A stretch of DNA of 40,410 nt from positions 1 to 40,410 of the forward strand of contig OMZO01000017.1 in the NCBI GenBank assembly GCA_900315525.1, read 5' to 3'. Under the pieces are notes generated by a model. That model was not told the origin of the DNA. It saw only the letters and a program-made list of their open reading frames with translations, and made no database searches. The position numbers were made by a program, and so were the translations under genes. The DNA is from an uncultured Prevotella sp. Its GTDB lineage: Bacteria > Bacteroidota > Bacteroidia > Bacteroidales > Bacteroidaceae. Shown here piece by piece: positions 7,272 through 15,386 of this stretch; position 1 is the first letter of the stretch, and each line of letters starts with the position of its first letter.

Positions 7272-9704
7272 TTAATTATCGAGTGCCTTTGAAACGAAGA
7301 AGCAGTAGATCTCGCCTTTGGCATCGTAGAGCGGCTGGATGTGCTTGGTGTCTTTGACATCGCCAAGCACCTTCATCGCTTCGTTGCTGTCGATGATGAC
7401 GCCTTTCTTGTCGTAGAACTTCATGGCGACGAAAGGATTCTCCAGCAGCACCTCGTAATAGTGCAAGAGATCGCGCGAGGCGAGGAACTCTTTCATCTCC
7501 TGTGTCACGTCGTTGACAGCATTGACGATATACTCGGGGCGCCCCTTTTTGTCGAACTCGCAAATGGCGTGACCCTGGAAGTAGTGGTAATCCGGCGCTT
7601 CGTCGGTGCCGTAATTCCAGCGTTTGTTCAACTCGAAATGGCGCTCACGGCCCTCCATCATGTTACGCATCTTCTGTGAGAACTCCGCCCGCTGACTGGA
7701 GTCAATACGCTGGATATAGCCTTCGAGCGTAAGTCCCTCGTCGGGCAGGATCGTGCCATACTGATTGGTGAAGCTGTTACGGGCTATCTGATAGGTCATG
7801 ACGTCGTAATCGCCCATGCGAAGAGCCTTGTGCATGATCTGCTGCAACTCTTTGGAGCTGGCGCTCAGCCGCTTGGCATGCGCACGCAGCAGAAGCGTGG
7901 ACACGAACACGATCACAGCTGCCAGCAAACAGCAGGCGATGAGGAAGAGCGAAGAGGTATCTGTCGCCGGACTTGCCTCAGCAGAACGCGTGACATACTG
8001 TTCGGCAAGCGACTGAGCCGACGACTGCAGCGCAAAGAACAGCAGGAGGAAGCTGGCAGCCACGTATCGGCAGAAAGCAAACAGGCCCAAGAGGCCACCA
8101 TGATCGTCGTGTACGCTTCTGACCTTGTATTCGATGGTGCGATCGCCTACCTTGTGTTTGTCTGCGTAACCATCGATATCGTCGAAGTTGGTGAAATGGG
8201 TGCCAAACCAGTCATTGAGATGTGTGCCCTCCTTGACCTTCTGGTCGATATCGCAATGGAACATCTCGCAGGCCTCGAGGTTGGCATTGCTGACGCAGCC
8301 ATCCTTGTCGAAGAGGACCACCCCAGACTCAGAGTTATAGAACATCGACCAGAAGCGCAGCGAACGCTCTGCATTGACTTTTCGCAGGTAGCGCGCATCC
8401 GTCACGTCCTTCTTGGTGCCGATGATGACAGTGGGATTACCCTCCTTGTCGCGGCTCAGCACCGAGAGCGCCACCACGAAATCATGAATGTTATGATCGC
8501 CACCCTCCACATCCTTAGCCTTCAGCTCAAGTGTCAGATTGTCGGACTCATGGCCGTGGGCATCCTTCTCGCGATTCACAAGACGGTCGATGGCCCCCTT
8601 CAGCGTCTCGAAGTCGCTCTGACTGTAGCGGCGCGAGAACTCCTCGACGGTATAGGTGCAGGCTATCTGGCCGTCTTCATTGTGCCAGGCAAACTCATGG
8701 CGAGCCACATCATAGGTCCAGATGCGCACGTGGCTGGTCTCGATAATCAGTGCCAGGCGACGATTCAGTCTGTTGTTGGCTGCTGTCAGGCGCGTGTCCT
8801 TCAATCTGACCATCACGAGATAGACGAGGGCAAGGATCAGCAACAGCAGCGACAACGCACCCAGAACCCATATCCAAGCAGGTGTCTGAGGCTCGTCCTG
8901 CACAGGATAGAACCACTTCTGGTCGAGTTCTTCCAGACGTCCATCCTCGGTGAATCTAACAAAAGCCGCGTCGAGCTGATCCAGCAGGTGCTGATCTTTA
9001 GACAAGAACTTATACTCGCCGTAGGGCATGTTCACCGCTGTGAGCGTGACGCCCTTCAGCTGATAATGGTGGATGAGCCATTTCAGACCCAAGGACCTCC
9101 ATACGATCTGTCCTTCCTGCTGCTCGTCGACACGGAGGATAGCCTCTCGGATATCTTCGGTAGGAAGGGCATTGTTACCCCACCCATAATCGACCATCAG
9201 ATGATGGCAGAAGCTGGAGTCGCGCACGATGACCTTCGTGCCAGACTTGCCTAAATCACGGAATTTCTTGATGGCAATAGACTGACTCTTGGGGGTGACG
9301 ACACTCTGGGTGAGCTGTTCGACGGCCTGCTCTCCCATCAATACTGGCAACTCGCTGAATCCTGAGGACAGTCCAAGAGAGAGGTCGGCCTTATGAGCTT
9401 TGAGGTCGCTGACGACTTCACCCCAGGGTTTCAGCTGGATCACATAAGGGATACCAAGCTCCCCCAGCAGCTGCTCTACCAAGTCGATGTTATAGCCTGC
9501 AGGCTTGCCATCGTCGCCCTTGAAGGCATAAGGCCACAGATTGAGCGCATCTTCATAGACCAAAGGATGCTCTCGGGTATAGATCCCGGGGCCATCCTCC
9601 TGTGCAGACACACAAAGGGGGATAATCGACAAGCAAAAAACTAAAAAGGAGACCAGGAAAGACTGCCAACAATTAGTCTCGGAAAATATGTGGTTTCTAG
9701 GCAT
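7272..9704 (-). CDS. Solute-binding/multi-PAS membrane sensor without output domain (apparent fusion)
   Basis: 810 residues from the ATG whose first base is 9704; the frame runs further upstream but through the promoter. Signal peptide (to about ISAQ-like CVSAQ); periplasmic family-3 solute-binding domain (about 45-285; YKFLSKDQ, ALNLWPYAF); TM (about 290-315); two PAS domains (about 330-545). Then, at about 548-565, comes a second signal-peptide-like segment (VAASFLLLFFALQSSAQ), a short extracytoplasmic loop, another TM (about 585-607) and two more PAS domains to the end. The second half repeats the TM-PAS-PAS plan of the first (IWTYDVARHEF and VMTYQIARNSF; IIGTKKDVTDA and IVNAVNDVTQE). No histidine kinase, GGDEF, phosphatase or DNA-binding domain is present. 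This looks like two sensor genes joined in frame with loss of their kinase ends. It is divergent from the TPR kinase gene 150 bp away. Confidence 0.82.
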   Translation of the reverse strand: MPRNHIFSETNCWQSFLVSFLVFCLSIIPLCVSAQEDGPGIYTREHPLVYEDALNLWPYAFKGDDGKPAGYNIDLVEQLLGELGIPYVIQLKPWGEVVSDLKAHKADLSLGLSSGFSELPVLMGEQAVEQLTQSVVTPKSQSIAIKKFRDLGKSGTKVIVRDSSFCHHLMVDYGWGNNALPTEDIREAILRVDEQQEGQIVWRSLGLKWLIHHYQLKGVTLTAVNMPYGEYKFLSKDQHLLDQLDAAFVRFTEDGRLEELDQKWFYPVQDEPQTPAWIWVLGALSLLLLILALVYLVMVRLKDTRLTAANNRLNRRLALIIETSHVRIWTYDVARHEFAWHNEDGQIACTYTVEEFSRRYSQSDFETLKGAIDRLVNREKDAHGHESDNLTLELKAKDVEGGDHNIHDFVVALSVLSRDKEGNPTVIIGTKKDVTDARYLRKVNAERSLRFWSMFYNSESGVVLFDKDGCVSNANLEACEMFHCDIDQKVKEGTHLNDWFGTHFTNFDDIDGYADKHKVGDRTIEYKVRSVHDDHGGLLGLFAFCRYVAASFLLLFFALQSSAQSLAEQYVTRSAEASPATDTSSLFLIACCLLAAVIVFVSTLLLRAHAKRLSASSKELQQIMHKALRMGDYDVMTYQIARNSFTNQYGTILPDEGLTLEGYIQRIDSSQRAEFSQKMRNMMEGRERHFELNKRWNYGTDEAPDYHYFQGHAICEFDKKGRPEYIVNAVNDVTQEMKEFLASRDLLHYYEVLLENPFVAMKFYDKKGVIIDSNEAMKVLGDVKDTKHIQPLYDAKGEIYCFFVSKALDN

Positions 9705-9734
9705 TGTTATAGATGTTAGTGTTATAATTCCATG

Positions 9735-9765
9735 CAAAGATATGATTTTTTCACTAAAACTGCAA
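9735..9765 (-). promoter_or_regulatory. Promoter of the PAS sensor gene
   Basis: Reading leftward: TTG (9765-9763), 20 bp, TATCTTTG (9742-9735). Transcription should start near 9728, about 24 nt before the ATG. This rules out the longer frame that begins upstream at 9842. Confidence 0.75.
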
Positions 9766-9785
9766 CAAAAAACGAGATTATTTTG

Positions 9786-9793
9786 TATATTTG
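9786..9793 (+). promoter_or_regulatory. -7 element TATATTTG for the TPR kinase gene
   Basis: Perfect TAnnTTTG match about 65 bp before the start codon; no clear -33 TTG. Confidence 0.5.
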
Positions 9794-9859
9794 CAACCAA
9801 AACAACATGTGCGCCAATCATAATCCAAGACAAACGCACCATAAAGACAACAAATGTGT

Positions 9860-11638
9860 ATGAAACAATGGATTAACCATCTGCTATTGGCTCTATGCTG
9901 CCTGACAAGTGTGCCAGCTATGGCTGTTGAAGACACACGTCTGGCGAAGCTGAAGGCAGAAATGCTCAGACTGATCAGTACCCCCGACAGAGAGCAGTTC
10001 ATGGAAGTCACCGAAGCCCTGAAAGAAGAAAGTCAGAAGGAAGGCGTCGAACGCGTGTACTACGAAGCCTGGGGCAATCAGGCCACCTACGAAGCCACGC
10101 ATCAGAACTATACGAAGGCTGAGGAGATAGCCAACGAAATCGAGGAATATGCCGTCGATCAGAACAGCTTCTGGGGCAGGTATATCGCCCTTCACACCAA
10201 AGCCAACATCAACCTTCAGAAACAAGACTATCAGCAGGCTGAGGAAGGTTTCCTGAAGGCTGTGGAGTTCCGCCATAAGTATTTCCCCAAAGAGAGTGCT
10301 GGCGACGACTTGCAGGAGCTGATGAAGATTGCCAACCACCGCAAAGACCAGAAGGCAGGCCTGAAATACGCCCGTCAGATACTGGCAGAGCCCAACGTGG
10401 CCCCCATCCACAAGGGCAGGGCCCTCTTCCGCATCAGCCAGTTTGCCTTCAACAAGAACAATGTGGCGCTCTACGACAGCATCTACCAAGTGCTGATGGA
10501 GCTGAAGAAAACCGATGGCATCGCCGCCATCGAGCCTGTGGTAGAGGTGAACTACAATATCCTCAACGGCAACTACGACGAGGCCTTACGCCTCTGCAAA
10601 GACCTCTCACCCGACAAACAGGCGGAGCGCATGGCAGTCATCTACCACCGCATGGGGAAAGACAAGGAAGCCTACGAGCAGATGGCCAAATACAAGAAGA
10701 TCAATGACTCGATCGTGCTCGTATCCCACGGCAACGTCGTGGCCAGCTGCTATGTGCAGATGAACAATGAGCGCATGAAACTCGAGCAGAAAATGCTGGA
10801 AGACGACAACAGGAAACTGACGAACTGGCTGATACTTACCGTCATCGGTGCTATCGTCGTGATCCTCGCCATCATCATCTGGGAGCGCCAAAAGCGCGTG
10901 AAGCTGCTGGAGAAGAAGCTGGTAGAATCAGACGAGGCCCGCCAGCAAGCAGAGAAGGCCTTCGACATGAAGAACGAGTTTATCACCAACATCATCAACG
11001 ACTTGCGCCAGCCACTGAATCCTATCGAGGGATTCTCCGACATCCTTAGCACCCAGGACTACGATATCTCGCCTGAGGAACGTGAGCAATTCTGCAGCAT
11101 GATCAAGGATAACTCGAGGACCATCACCCGACTCATCGACGAGATGGGAGAACTGGCCTACTATGAGAGTAAGAAATCGCTACCCATGAACTATGTCTGG
11201 ACGCCCAACCATCTCTGCCGCTATATGGTGGACTCCCTGCGCCCGCTTTGCAAGGAAGGCGTGAGGATGTACTTTGAAACAGATCTGAGCGACAAGTTTG
11301 AAATCAACACCAACGAAGAGGCCATCAAGACACTGCTGAATCACCTGATCCACAATGCCGTGCACTTCACCGATAAAGGCGTCATCACCGTGGCTTGTAC
11401 CGAATATGGAGACAACGTGCGCATCAGCGTGACGGACACGGGAATGGGTATTCCGCCAGAGCACAGAGCACACGTGTTTGACACCTTCCGCGAGATGGGT
11501 GATAACCAGAAGCTGCAAGGCCTGGGGCTCTCTATCTGTAGGGCCGTCGTCAAGTTGCTGGGTGGTAAGATCTGGCTCGATGAAAGCCACACAGAAGGTA
11601 CGCGCTTCATCTTTGAGATTCCCACAAACAAGAAGTAG
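9860..11638 (+). CDS. TPR-containing sensor histidine kinase lacking the phospho-acceptor histidine
   Basis: About 592 residues. There are two in-frame ATGs, at 9854 and 9860; I use the second because MKQWIN followed by a hydrophobic core makes a normal signal peptide ending near VPAMA. The periplasmic part (about 25-310) is a series of TPR-like helical pairs. One TM (about 317-337, LILTVIGAIVVILAIIIW) is followed by a coiled coil, a HisKA-like dimerisation region and an intact HATPase: N-box LLNHLIHNAVHFT, G1 VTDTGMGIP, G2 GLGLSICRAVVKLLGG. The H-box reads FITNIINDLRQPLN, where family members have F-x-x-N-x-x-H-E-x-R-x-P-L-N; residue 380 (codon 10997-10999, AAC) is Asn. It may therefore act as a pseudokinase or a partner for another kinase. 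No receiver domain is fused and no response regulator lies next to it. Confidence 0.88.
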   Translation: MKQWINHLLLALCCLTSVPAMAVEDTRLAKLKAEMLRLISTPDREQFMEVTEALKEESQKEGVERVYYEAWGNQATYEATHQNYTKAEEIANEIEEYAVDQNSFWGRYIALHTKANINLQKQDYQQAEEGFLKAVEFRHKYFPKESAGDDLQELMKIANHRKDQKAGLKYARQILAEPNVAPIHKGRALFRISQFAFNKNNVALYDSIYQVLMELKKTDGIAAIEPVVEVNYNILNGNYDEALRLCKDLSPDKQAERMAVIYHRMGKDKEAYEQMAKYKKINDSIVLVSHGNVVASCYVQMNNERMKLEQKMLEDDNRKLTNWLILTVIGAIVVILAIIIWERQKRVKLLEKKLVESDEARQQAEKAFDMKNEFITNIINDLRQPLNPIEGFSDILSTQDYDISPEEREQFCSMIKDNSRTITRLIDEMGELAYYESKKSLPMNYVWTPNHLCRYMVDSLRPLCKEGVRMYFETDLSDKFEINTNEEAIKTLLNHLIHNAVHFTDKGVITVACTEYGDNVRISVTDTGMGIPPEHRAHVFDTFREMGDNQKLQGLGLSICRAVVKLLGGKIWLDESHTEGTRFIFEIPTNKK

Positions 11639-11668
11639 TGACACGCCGTCTTCCGGGCATGAAGGAAC

Positions 11669-12898
11669 CTACCCCAGCAGGCGCCGGGCGAAGTAGCGCA
11701 CCGGGTACCAGACGGCGAGGAAGCCCACGATGAGGACTGTGAAGAAGATGATCACGATATCCAACGGATGGACGCTGACGGGATAGGCATTGATGACGAA
11801 TGAGCCACTCGAAGAGCCCAGTGTCACAAGGCCGAACTGCTGCTGAAGCCAACATAGCAACAGTCCCACGAGGATACCACTAACAGCACCGATGGCTGAG
11901 ATCATGCGCCCCTCAAAGAGAAAGATCCGCACAATCTGATGATCGCTGGCCCCAAGGTTACGGAGCGTGACAACATCATTCTTCTTGTCGATGATCAACA
12001 TCGAGAGGGAGCCGATGATGTTGAAACAGGCCACCATGAGGATAAACGTGAGGAAGATATAGGCAATGAACTTCTCTACCTTCATGATCTTGAAGGTGTC
12101 GTCCTGCTGTTCAAAACGGTCCTTCACGGTAAAGCGATCACCACAGAGATCGGCAATCTCAGACTTAGTACGATCGAAATTGCTGCCAGGCTTGAGCCTC
12201 AGCTCCAGCGACGAGAGCATGCCCTGCTGGTCGAAGATGCGACGGGCAAAGGAGATACTCGTCAGGATATAGTTCTTGTCGTATCTGGCCTGCTTCACAT
12301 TGAAAAGCACACTGGGAGAGTAGAGCTGGTCTTCCTCAAAAGCCTCTTCGGGAGCCGTCATATCAAACTGTCCCTCACGGCGAGGGGCATAGATCTTCAA
12401 CGGATATTGGTAAGTGTAGCCCGTGGCAAGTGACTCGGCCAAGCGGATGCCCAGGATGCCATAATCCATATCAGCAGCATGGAGGATGAACTCACCATCG
12501 CCAACCAGAATCTCATTGATATGAGTGAGACTATCGAAGTTGTCCTCCACACCCTTGACCATCACCATCGCCTGACGACCATTATAGATGGCGAGCGCCT
12601 GATCCTCGACACATTCGGTGGCAACCTCGATCTCAGGCAGTTGGCGTATCTGCGTGAGCACGGGGTCGTCGGCAGCCACCGTCTTACCCTTCACGGGTTC
12701 TACCTTCAGCTGAGGGTCGAAGGAGGTGAAGAAGGTAGCCACGAGATCATGGAAACCGTTGAACACACTGAGCGTGACCACAAGGGCCATCGTGGCAACG
12801 GCCACCCCTACGACAGAGATGGCACTGATGATATTGATGGCGTGAGTCGATTTCTTGGAGAAAAGGTAGCGCCGTGCAACGAAAAACGGGAAGTTCAT
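11669..12898 (-). CDS. LolC/LolE-type ABC transporter permease (lipoprotein release)
   Basis: 409 residues with the layout of the LolC/E and FtsX permeases. A first TM lies at about residues 20-45, after the typical start FPFFVARRYLFSKKSTHAIN. A large periplasmic MacB_PCD-type domain (about 46-275) follows, then three TMs in the C-terminal FtsX domain (about 280-405) with the cytoplasmic loop RNLGASDHQIVRIFLFEG. LolC/E heterodimers with the ATPase LolD lift lipoproteins from the inner membrane toward the LolA carrier. LolD is not in this window, which is common in this phylum. The gene overlaps rbfA by 4 nt and is last in the leftward operon aroQ-methyltransferase-rbfA. Assignment to LolC versus LolE is not possible from the sequence alone. 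Confidence 0.88.
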   Translation of the reverse strand: MNFPFFVARRYLFSKKSTHAINIISAISVVGVAVATMALVVTLSVFNGFHDLVATFFTSFDPQLKVEPVKGKTVAADDPVLTQIRQLPEIEVATECVEDQALAIYNGRQAMVMVKGVEDNFDSLTHINEILVGDGEFILHAADMDYGILGIRLAESLATGYTYQYPLKIYAPRREGQFDMTAPEEAFEEDQLYSPSVLFNVKQARYDKNYILTSISFARRIFDQQGMLSSLELRLKPGSNFDRTKSEIADLCGDRFTVKDRFEQQDDTFKIMKVEKFIAYIFLTFILMVACFNIIGSLSMLIIDKKNDVVTLRNLGASDHQIVRIFLFEGRMISAIGAVSGILVGLLLCWLQQQFGLVTLGSSSGSFVINAYPVSVHPLDIVIIFFTVLIVGFLAVWYPVRYFARRLLG

Positions 12899-13230
12899 TT
12901 CTTTAAGAGTTCGTCGATATGCTCGATATAGTCGAGGGAATCATCGATGAAGAAGCGCAGTTCTGGAATGATGCGAAGCTGATTGCGCACGCGCGTACCT
13001 AATTCATATCTAATAGCCTTGTTGCTGGCATTGATATTGGCCAGGATCTCCTCGCCCTTCTCTGAGGAGAAGATGCTGAGATAGGCAGTGCAGATACTGA
13101 GGTCGGGCGATATCTTGACACGCGTAACGCTAACCATCGTGCCATGAGTGGCACGCGTCTGCTGCTGGAATATAAGCGACAGCTCTTTTTGGAGAAGCCG
13201 TGAAATCTTGTTTTGTCTTGTCTCTTGCAT
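12895..13230 (-). CDS. rbfA: Ribosome-binding factor A
   Basis: 111 residues, the usual length. RbfA binds the 30S precursor during 16S rRNA 5' end maturation and cold adaptation. The family's opening (RQNKISRLLQKELSLIFQ), the central strand VSVTRVKISPDLSICTAYLS and the KH-fold end (VRNQLRIIPELRFFIDDSLD) are all present. The start is the first ATG after a 23 nt gap from the methyltransferase gene; its stop overlaps the start of the LolE-like gene by 4 nt, suggesting coupled translation. Confidence 0.95.
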   Translation of the reverse strand: MQETRQNKISRLLQKELSLIFQQQTRATHGTMVSVTRVKISPDLSICTAYLSIFSSEKGEEILANINASNKAIRYELGTRVRNQLRIIPELRFFIDDSLDYIEHIDELLKK

Positions 13231-13253
13231 AATATACTAATTATTTCATCATT

Positions 13254-13889
13254 TCATTTTTTCCTTATCAACGTCAGGCCATCGCGCAACGGGAGAATCA
13301 CTTGCTCCACGCGGGCGTCGGCAGCAATATAATCGTTGAAGGTCTCGATGCCTTGTGTCTGACGGTCGTGGTCGTAGGCATGATCGACGACATGCCCGTC
13401 CCAGAGCGTATTGTCGGCGAGGATAAAACCGCCCGGCTTCAGCAAGCTCATCACCATCTCGTAGCACGCACGATAGGTACGCTTGTCGCCGTCGATGAAG
13501 GCCATATCAAACATGAGGCCGAGTTTCGGGGCTTCCGTCAGTGCGTCGCCGATGATAAAGGTGATCCTATCAGCCACAGGAGAACCTTCTATCCAAGGAC
13601 GGGTGAAATCCTCCATCTCATCATTGATCTCGAAAGTGTAGAGATGTCCGTCACCAGAGAGTCCCTCTGCCATCGAGATGGCGCTGTAGCCACTGAACGT
13701 ACCCACCTCGAGAATACGCTCAGGCCGTATCATCTGGACCAGCATCTTCAGCAGTCTGCCCTGCAGATGGCCGCTGGCCATGCGCCCATGAATCGTGTGG
13801 ATGTTCGTGGCGCGCCAGAGACGATAGAGGTAGTCGGGTTCTGGCTCCGTATGGGCAAGGATGTAATCCTCCAAAGCGTCGCTGCCCAT
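13254..13889 (-). CDS. SAM-dependent O-methyltransferase (caffeoyl-CoA OMT-like, Methyltransf_3)
   Basis: 211 residues from the ATG at 13889, five nt after the aroQ stop; the open frame extends further upstream but only inside aroQ. A Rossmann methyltransferase with motif I ILEVGTFSGYS, the acidic FEIND end of strand 2, GDAL, the metal-site FIDGDKRTY and DNTLWDGHV. This is the cation-dependent O-methyltransferase family (YrrM/COMT type). The substrate in bacteria of this group is generally not known; some relatives modify tRNA wobble uridine derivatives, and its place in an operon with rbfA would fit an RNA role, but that is inference. Confidence 0.9.
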   Translation of the reverse strand: MGSDALEDYILAHTEPEPDYLYRLWRATNIHTIHGRMASGHLQGRLLKMLVQMIRPERILEVGTFSGYSAISMAEGLSGDGHLYTFEINDEMEDFTRPWIEGSPVADRITFIIGDALTEAPKLGLMFDMAFIDGDKRTYRACYEMVMSLLKPGGFILADNTLWDGHVVDHAYDHDRQTQGIETFNDYIAADARVEQVILPLRDGLTLIRKK

Positions 13890-13894
13890 GACCA

Positions 13895-14326
13895 CTACTG
13901 ATTGGCTAAAGCGGCAACAGCCAGACGATAGGAGTCGAGCCCGAAACCACAAATGACACCCAGGCAAGCACAACTGATGAGCGACTTATGGCGGAACTCC
14001 TCACGCTTGTGGACATTCGAGATGTGGACTTCGATAACGGGACAGCGCAACGAGCGGATACAGTCTTGAAGCGCCACACTGGTATGCGTATAGGCGCCGG
14101 CATTCAGCACGATACCATCGTAGCCGCCGAAGAAGCCCGTCTCCTGCATCTTATTAATCAGCTCACCCTCGATGTTGCTCTGATAATAGTCTATCTCGAC
14201 ACCGGGGAAGCATTCACGCAGTTTAGGCAGGTAGCTGTCGAACGACTCCGAGCCATAGATGCCCGGCTCACGTTGGCCCAGTAAATTGAGGTTCGGTCCA
14301 TTGATAATCTGAATCTTCATTGCCAT
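13895..14326 (-). CDS. aroQ: Type II 3-dehydroquinate dehydratase
   Basis: 143 residues, the normal length for the type II enzyme. It converts 3-dehydroquinate to 3-dehydroshikimate in aromatic amino acid synthesis. Motifs: INGPNLNLLGQREPGIYG (flexible catalytic loop with Arg and Tyr), LNAGAYTHTSVAL, and VHISNVHKREEFRH with the catalytic His. Two starts are possible (MAMKIQ at 14326 or MKIQ at 14320). It is first in the operon with the methyltransferase, rbfA and the LolE-like permease, and divergent from xerD. Confidence 0.96.
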   Translation of the reverse strand: MAMKIQIINGPNLNLLGQREPGIYGSESFDSYLPKLRECFPGVEIDYYQSNIEGELINKMQETGFFGGYDGIVLNAGAYTHTSVALQDCIRSLRCPVIEVHISNVHKREEFRHKSLISCACLGVICGFGLDSYRLAVAALANQ

Positions 14327-14345
14327 AGATGTTATATAACAGGTG

Positions 14346-14353
14346 CAAAGATA
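14346..14353 (-). promoter_or_regulatory. -7 element TATCTTTG for the aroQ operon
   Basis: On the minus strand the sequence matches TAnnTTTG 20 bp before the aroQ start; no clear -33 element. Confidence 0.5.
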
Positions 14354-14397
14354 CGAAATAATTCATAATTGATGGACGATAATTCCATTTTTTTTAG

Positions 14398-14405
14398 TAT
14401 TTTTG
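14398..14405 (+). promoter_or_regulatory. -7 element TATTTTTG for xerD
   Basis: It matches TAnnTTTG and lies 17 bp before the xerD ATG; no TTG at the expected distance. Confidence 0.45.
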
Positions 14406-14422
14406 CGGCATTATTGCTAAAG

Positions 14423-15319
14423 ATGGAGAAAGATATCGTCAAGAACTACGTACGCTACCTGAAGCTGCAGCGCAACATGTCGGGTCATACACTCGACGCC
14501 TATCAGCGCGACCTGCGCAAGCTGCTCGACTACCTGGAGCGCGAAGAAAAGGACGTGCGCGAGGTGACACTTGAAGACCTGGAGCACTTCTCTGCCGGAC
14601 TGCACGATATCGGCATCCATGCCCGCTCGCAGTGTCGCATCCTGAGCGGTGTCAGGAGTTTCTTCCGTTTTCTGCAACTTGACGGCTATCGTGATGACGA
14701 CCCGACAGAACTCCTGGAGTCGCCCCAGATCGGTGAGCATCTGCCTGAGGTGCTGACACCCGAAGAAATCGACAGACTAGAGGCTAGCATCGACTTGTCG
14801 AAATGGGAAGGACATCGCAACAGAGCCATCATCGAAGTGCTGTTCTCCTGTGGTCTGCGCGTCAGCGAACTAACTAACCTGAAGTTGTCGAACCTCTATC
14901 TGGAGGAAGAATTCGTGCGTGTTTTCGGCAAGGGCTCAAAGGAACGGCTGGTACCTATCTCGCAGAAAGCTATCCAAGAGCTGAAATACTGGTTCGACGA
15001 CCGTCAGCACATGGACATCAAGCCTGGCGAAGAGGACTATGTATTCCTGAATCGTCGCGGGGCACACCTGACACGCACGATGATCCTGATCATGATCAAG
15101 CGGCAGGCAGAGGCCGCCGGCATCCAGAAGACCATCTCCCCCCACACCCTACGCCACTCATTCGCCACCGCCCTGCTCGAAGGGGGCGCCGACCTGAGGA
15201 TCATCCAGGCGCTGCTTGGCCACGAGAGTATCGGCACCACTGAAATCTACACCCATATCGACACTTCGACGCTCAGGAAAGAGATATTGGAGCATCACCC
15301 CAGGAATATGAAGAAATAA
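14423..15319 (+). CDS. xerD: Tyrosine recombinase XerD
   Basis: 298 residues from the ATG at 14423; earlier in-frame starts fall in or before the promoter. An N-terminal SAM-like core-binding domain (about 1-90) precedes the catalytic domain. All six active-site residues are in place and spaced as in E. coli XerD: Arg146 (GLRVSEL), Lys170 (GKGSKER), His241 and Arg244 (HTLRHSF), His267 (LLGHES), Tyr276 (TEIYTHID). The enzyme resolves chromosome dimers at dif together with XerC. It sits among housekeeping genes with no integrase-type context, attachment repeats or cargo, so it is the chromosomal enzyme, not a mobile-element integrase. XerC versus XerD naming rests on general similarity. Confidence 0.93.
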   Translation: MEKDIVKNYVRYLKLQRNMSGHTLDAYQRDLRKLLDYLEREEKDVREVTLEDLEHFSAGLHDIGIHARSQCRILSGVRSFFRFLQLDGYRDDDPTELLESPQIGEHLPEVLTPEEIDRLEASIDLSKWEGHRNRAIIEVLFSCGLRVSELTNLKLSNLYLEEEFVRVFGKGSKERLVPISQKAIQELKYWFDDRQHMDIKPGEEDYVFLNRRGAHLTRTMILIMIKRQAEAAGIQKTISPHTLRHSFATALLEGGADLRIIQALLGHESIGTTEIYTHIDTSTLRKEILEHHPRNMKK

Positions 15320-15324
15320 AAATT

Positions 15325-15352
15325 TTCACTATTCACTATTCATTATTCACTA
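15325..15352 (+). repeat. Four tandem 7-bp units TTCACTA
   Basis: TTCACTA occurs at 15325, 15332 and 15346, with TTCATTA at 15339. The array ends 8 bp before the metK -7 element and takes the place where a -33 element should be. Confidence 0.85.
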
Positions 15353-15360
15353 CTTTTTCG

Positions 15361-15368
15361 TATCTTTG
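15361..15368 (+). promoter_or_regulatory. -7 element TATCTTTG for metK
   Basis: Perfect TAnnTTTG match 18 bp before the metK ATG. The -33 position falls inside the 7-bp tandem repeat and has no TTG. The implied leader of about 12 nt leaves no room for a SAM riboswitch. Confidence 0.6.
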
Positions 15369-15386
15369 CAGCAAAATTAGAAAGAT

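Noticed and set aside
7830-9254. 474-residue open frame on the plus strand opposite the PAS sensor
   Set aside because: It is antisense to a gene with clear domains, has no promoter or recognisable motif, and is rich in His, Gln and Leu as expected for a shadow frame in this codon usage.
14423-15319. xerD as an integrase of a mobile element
   Set aside because: Active-site spacing and length match the chromosomal Xer recombinase, and neighbours are housekeeping genes without attachment repeats.
15320-15386. SAM riboswitch before metK
   Set aside because: The predicted leader is only about a dozen nucleotides, and the region holds just the 7-bp repeats and the -7 element.
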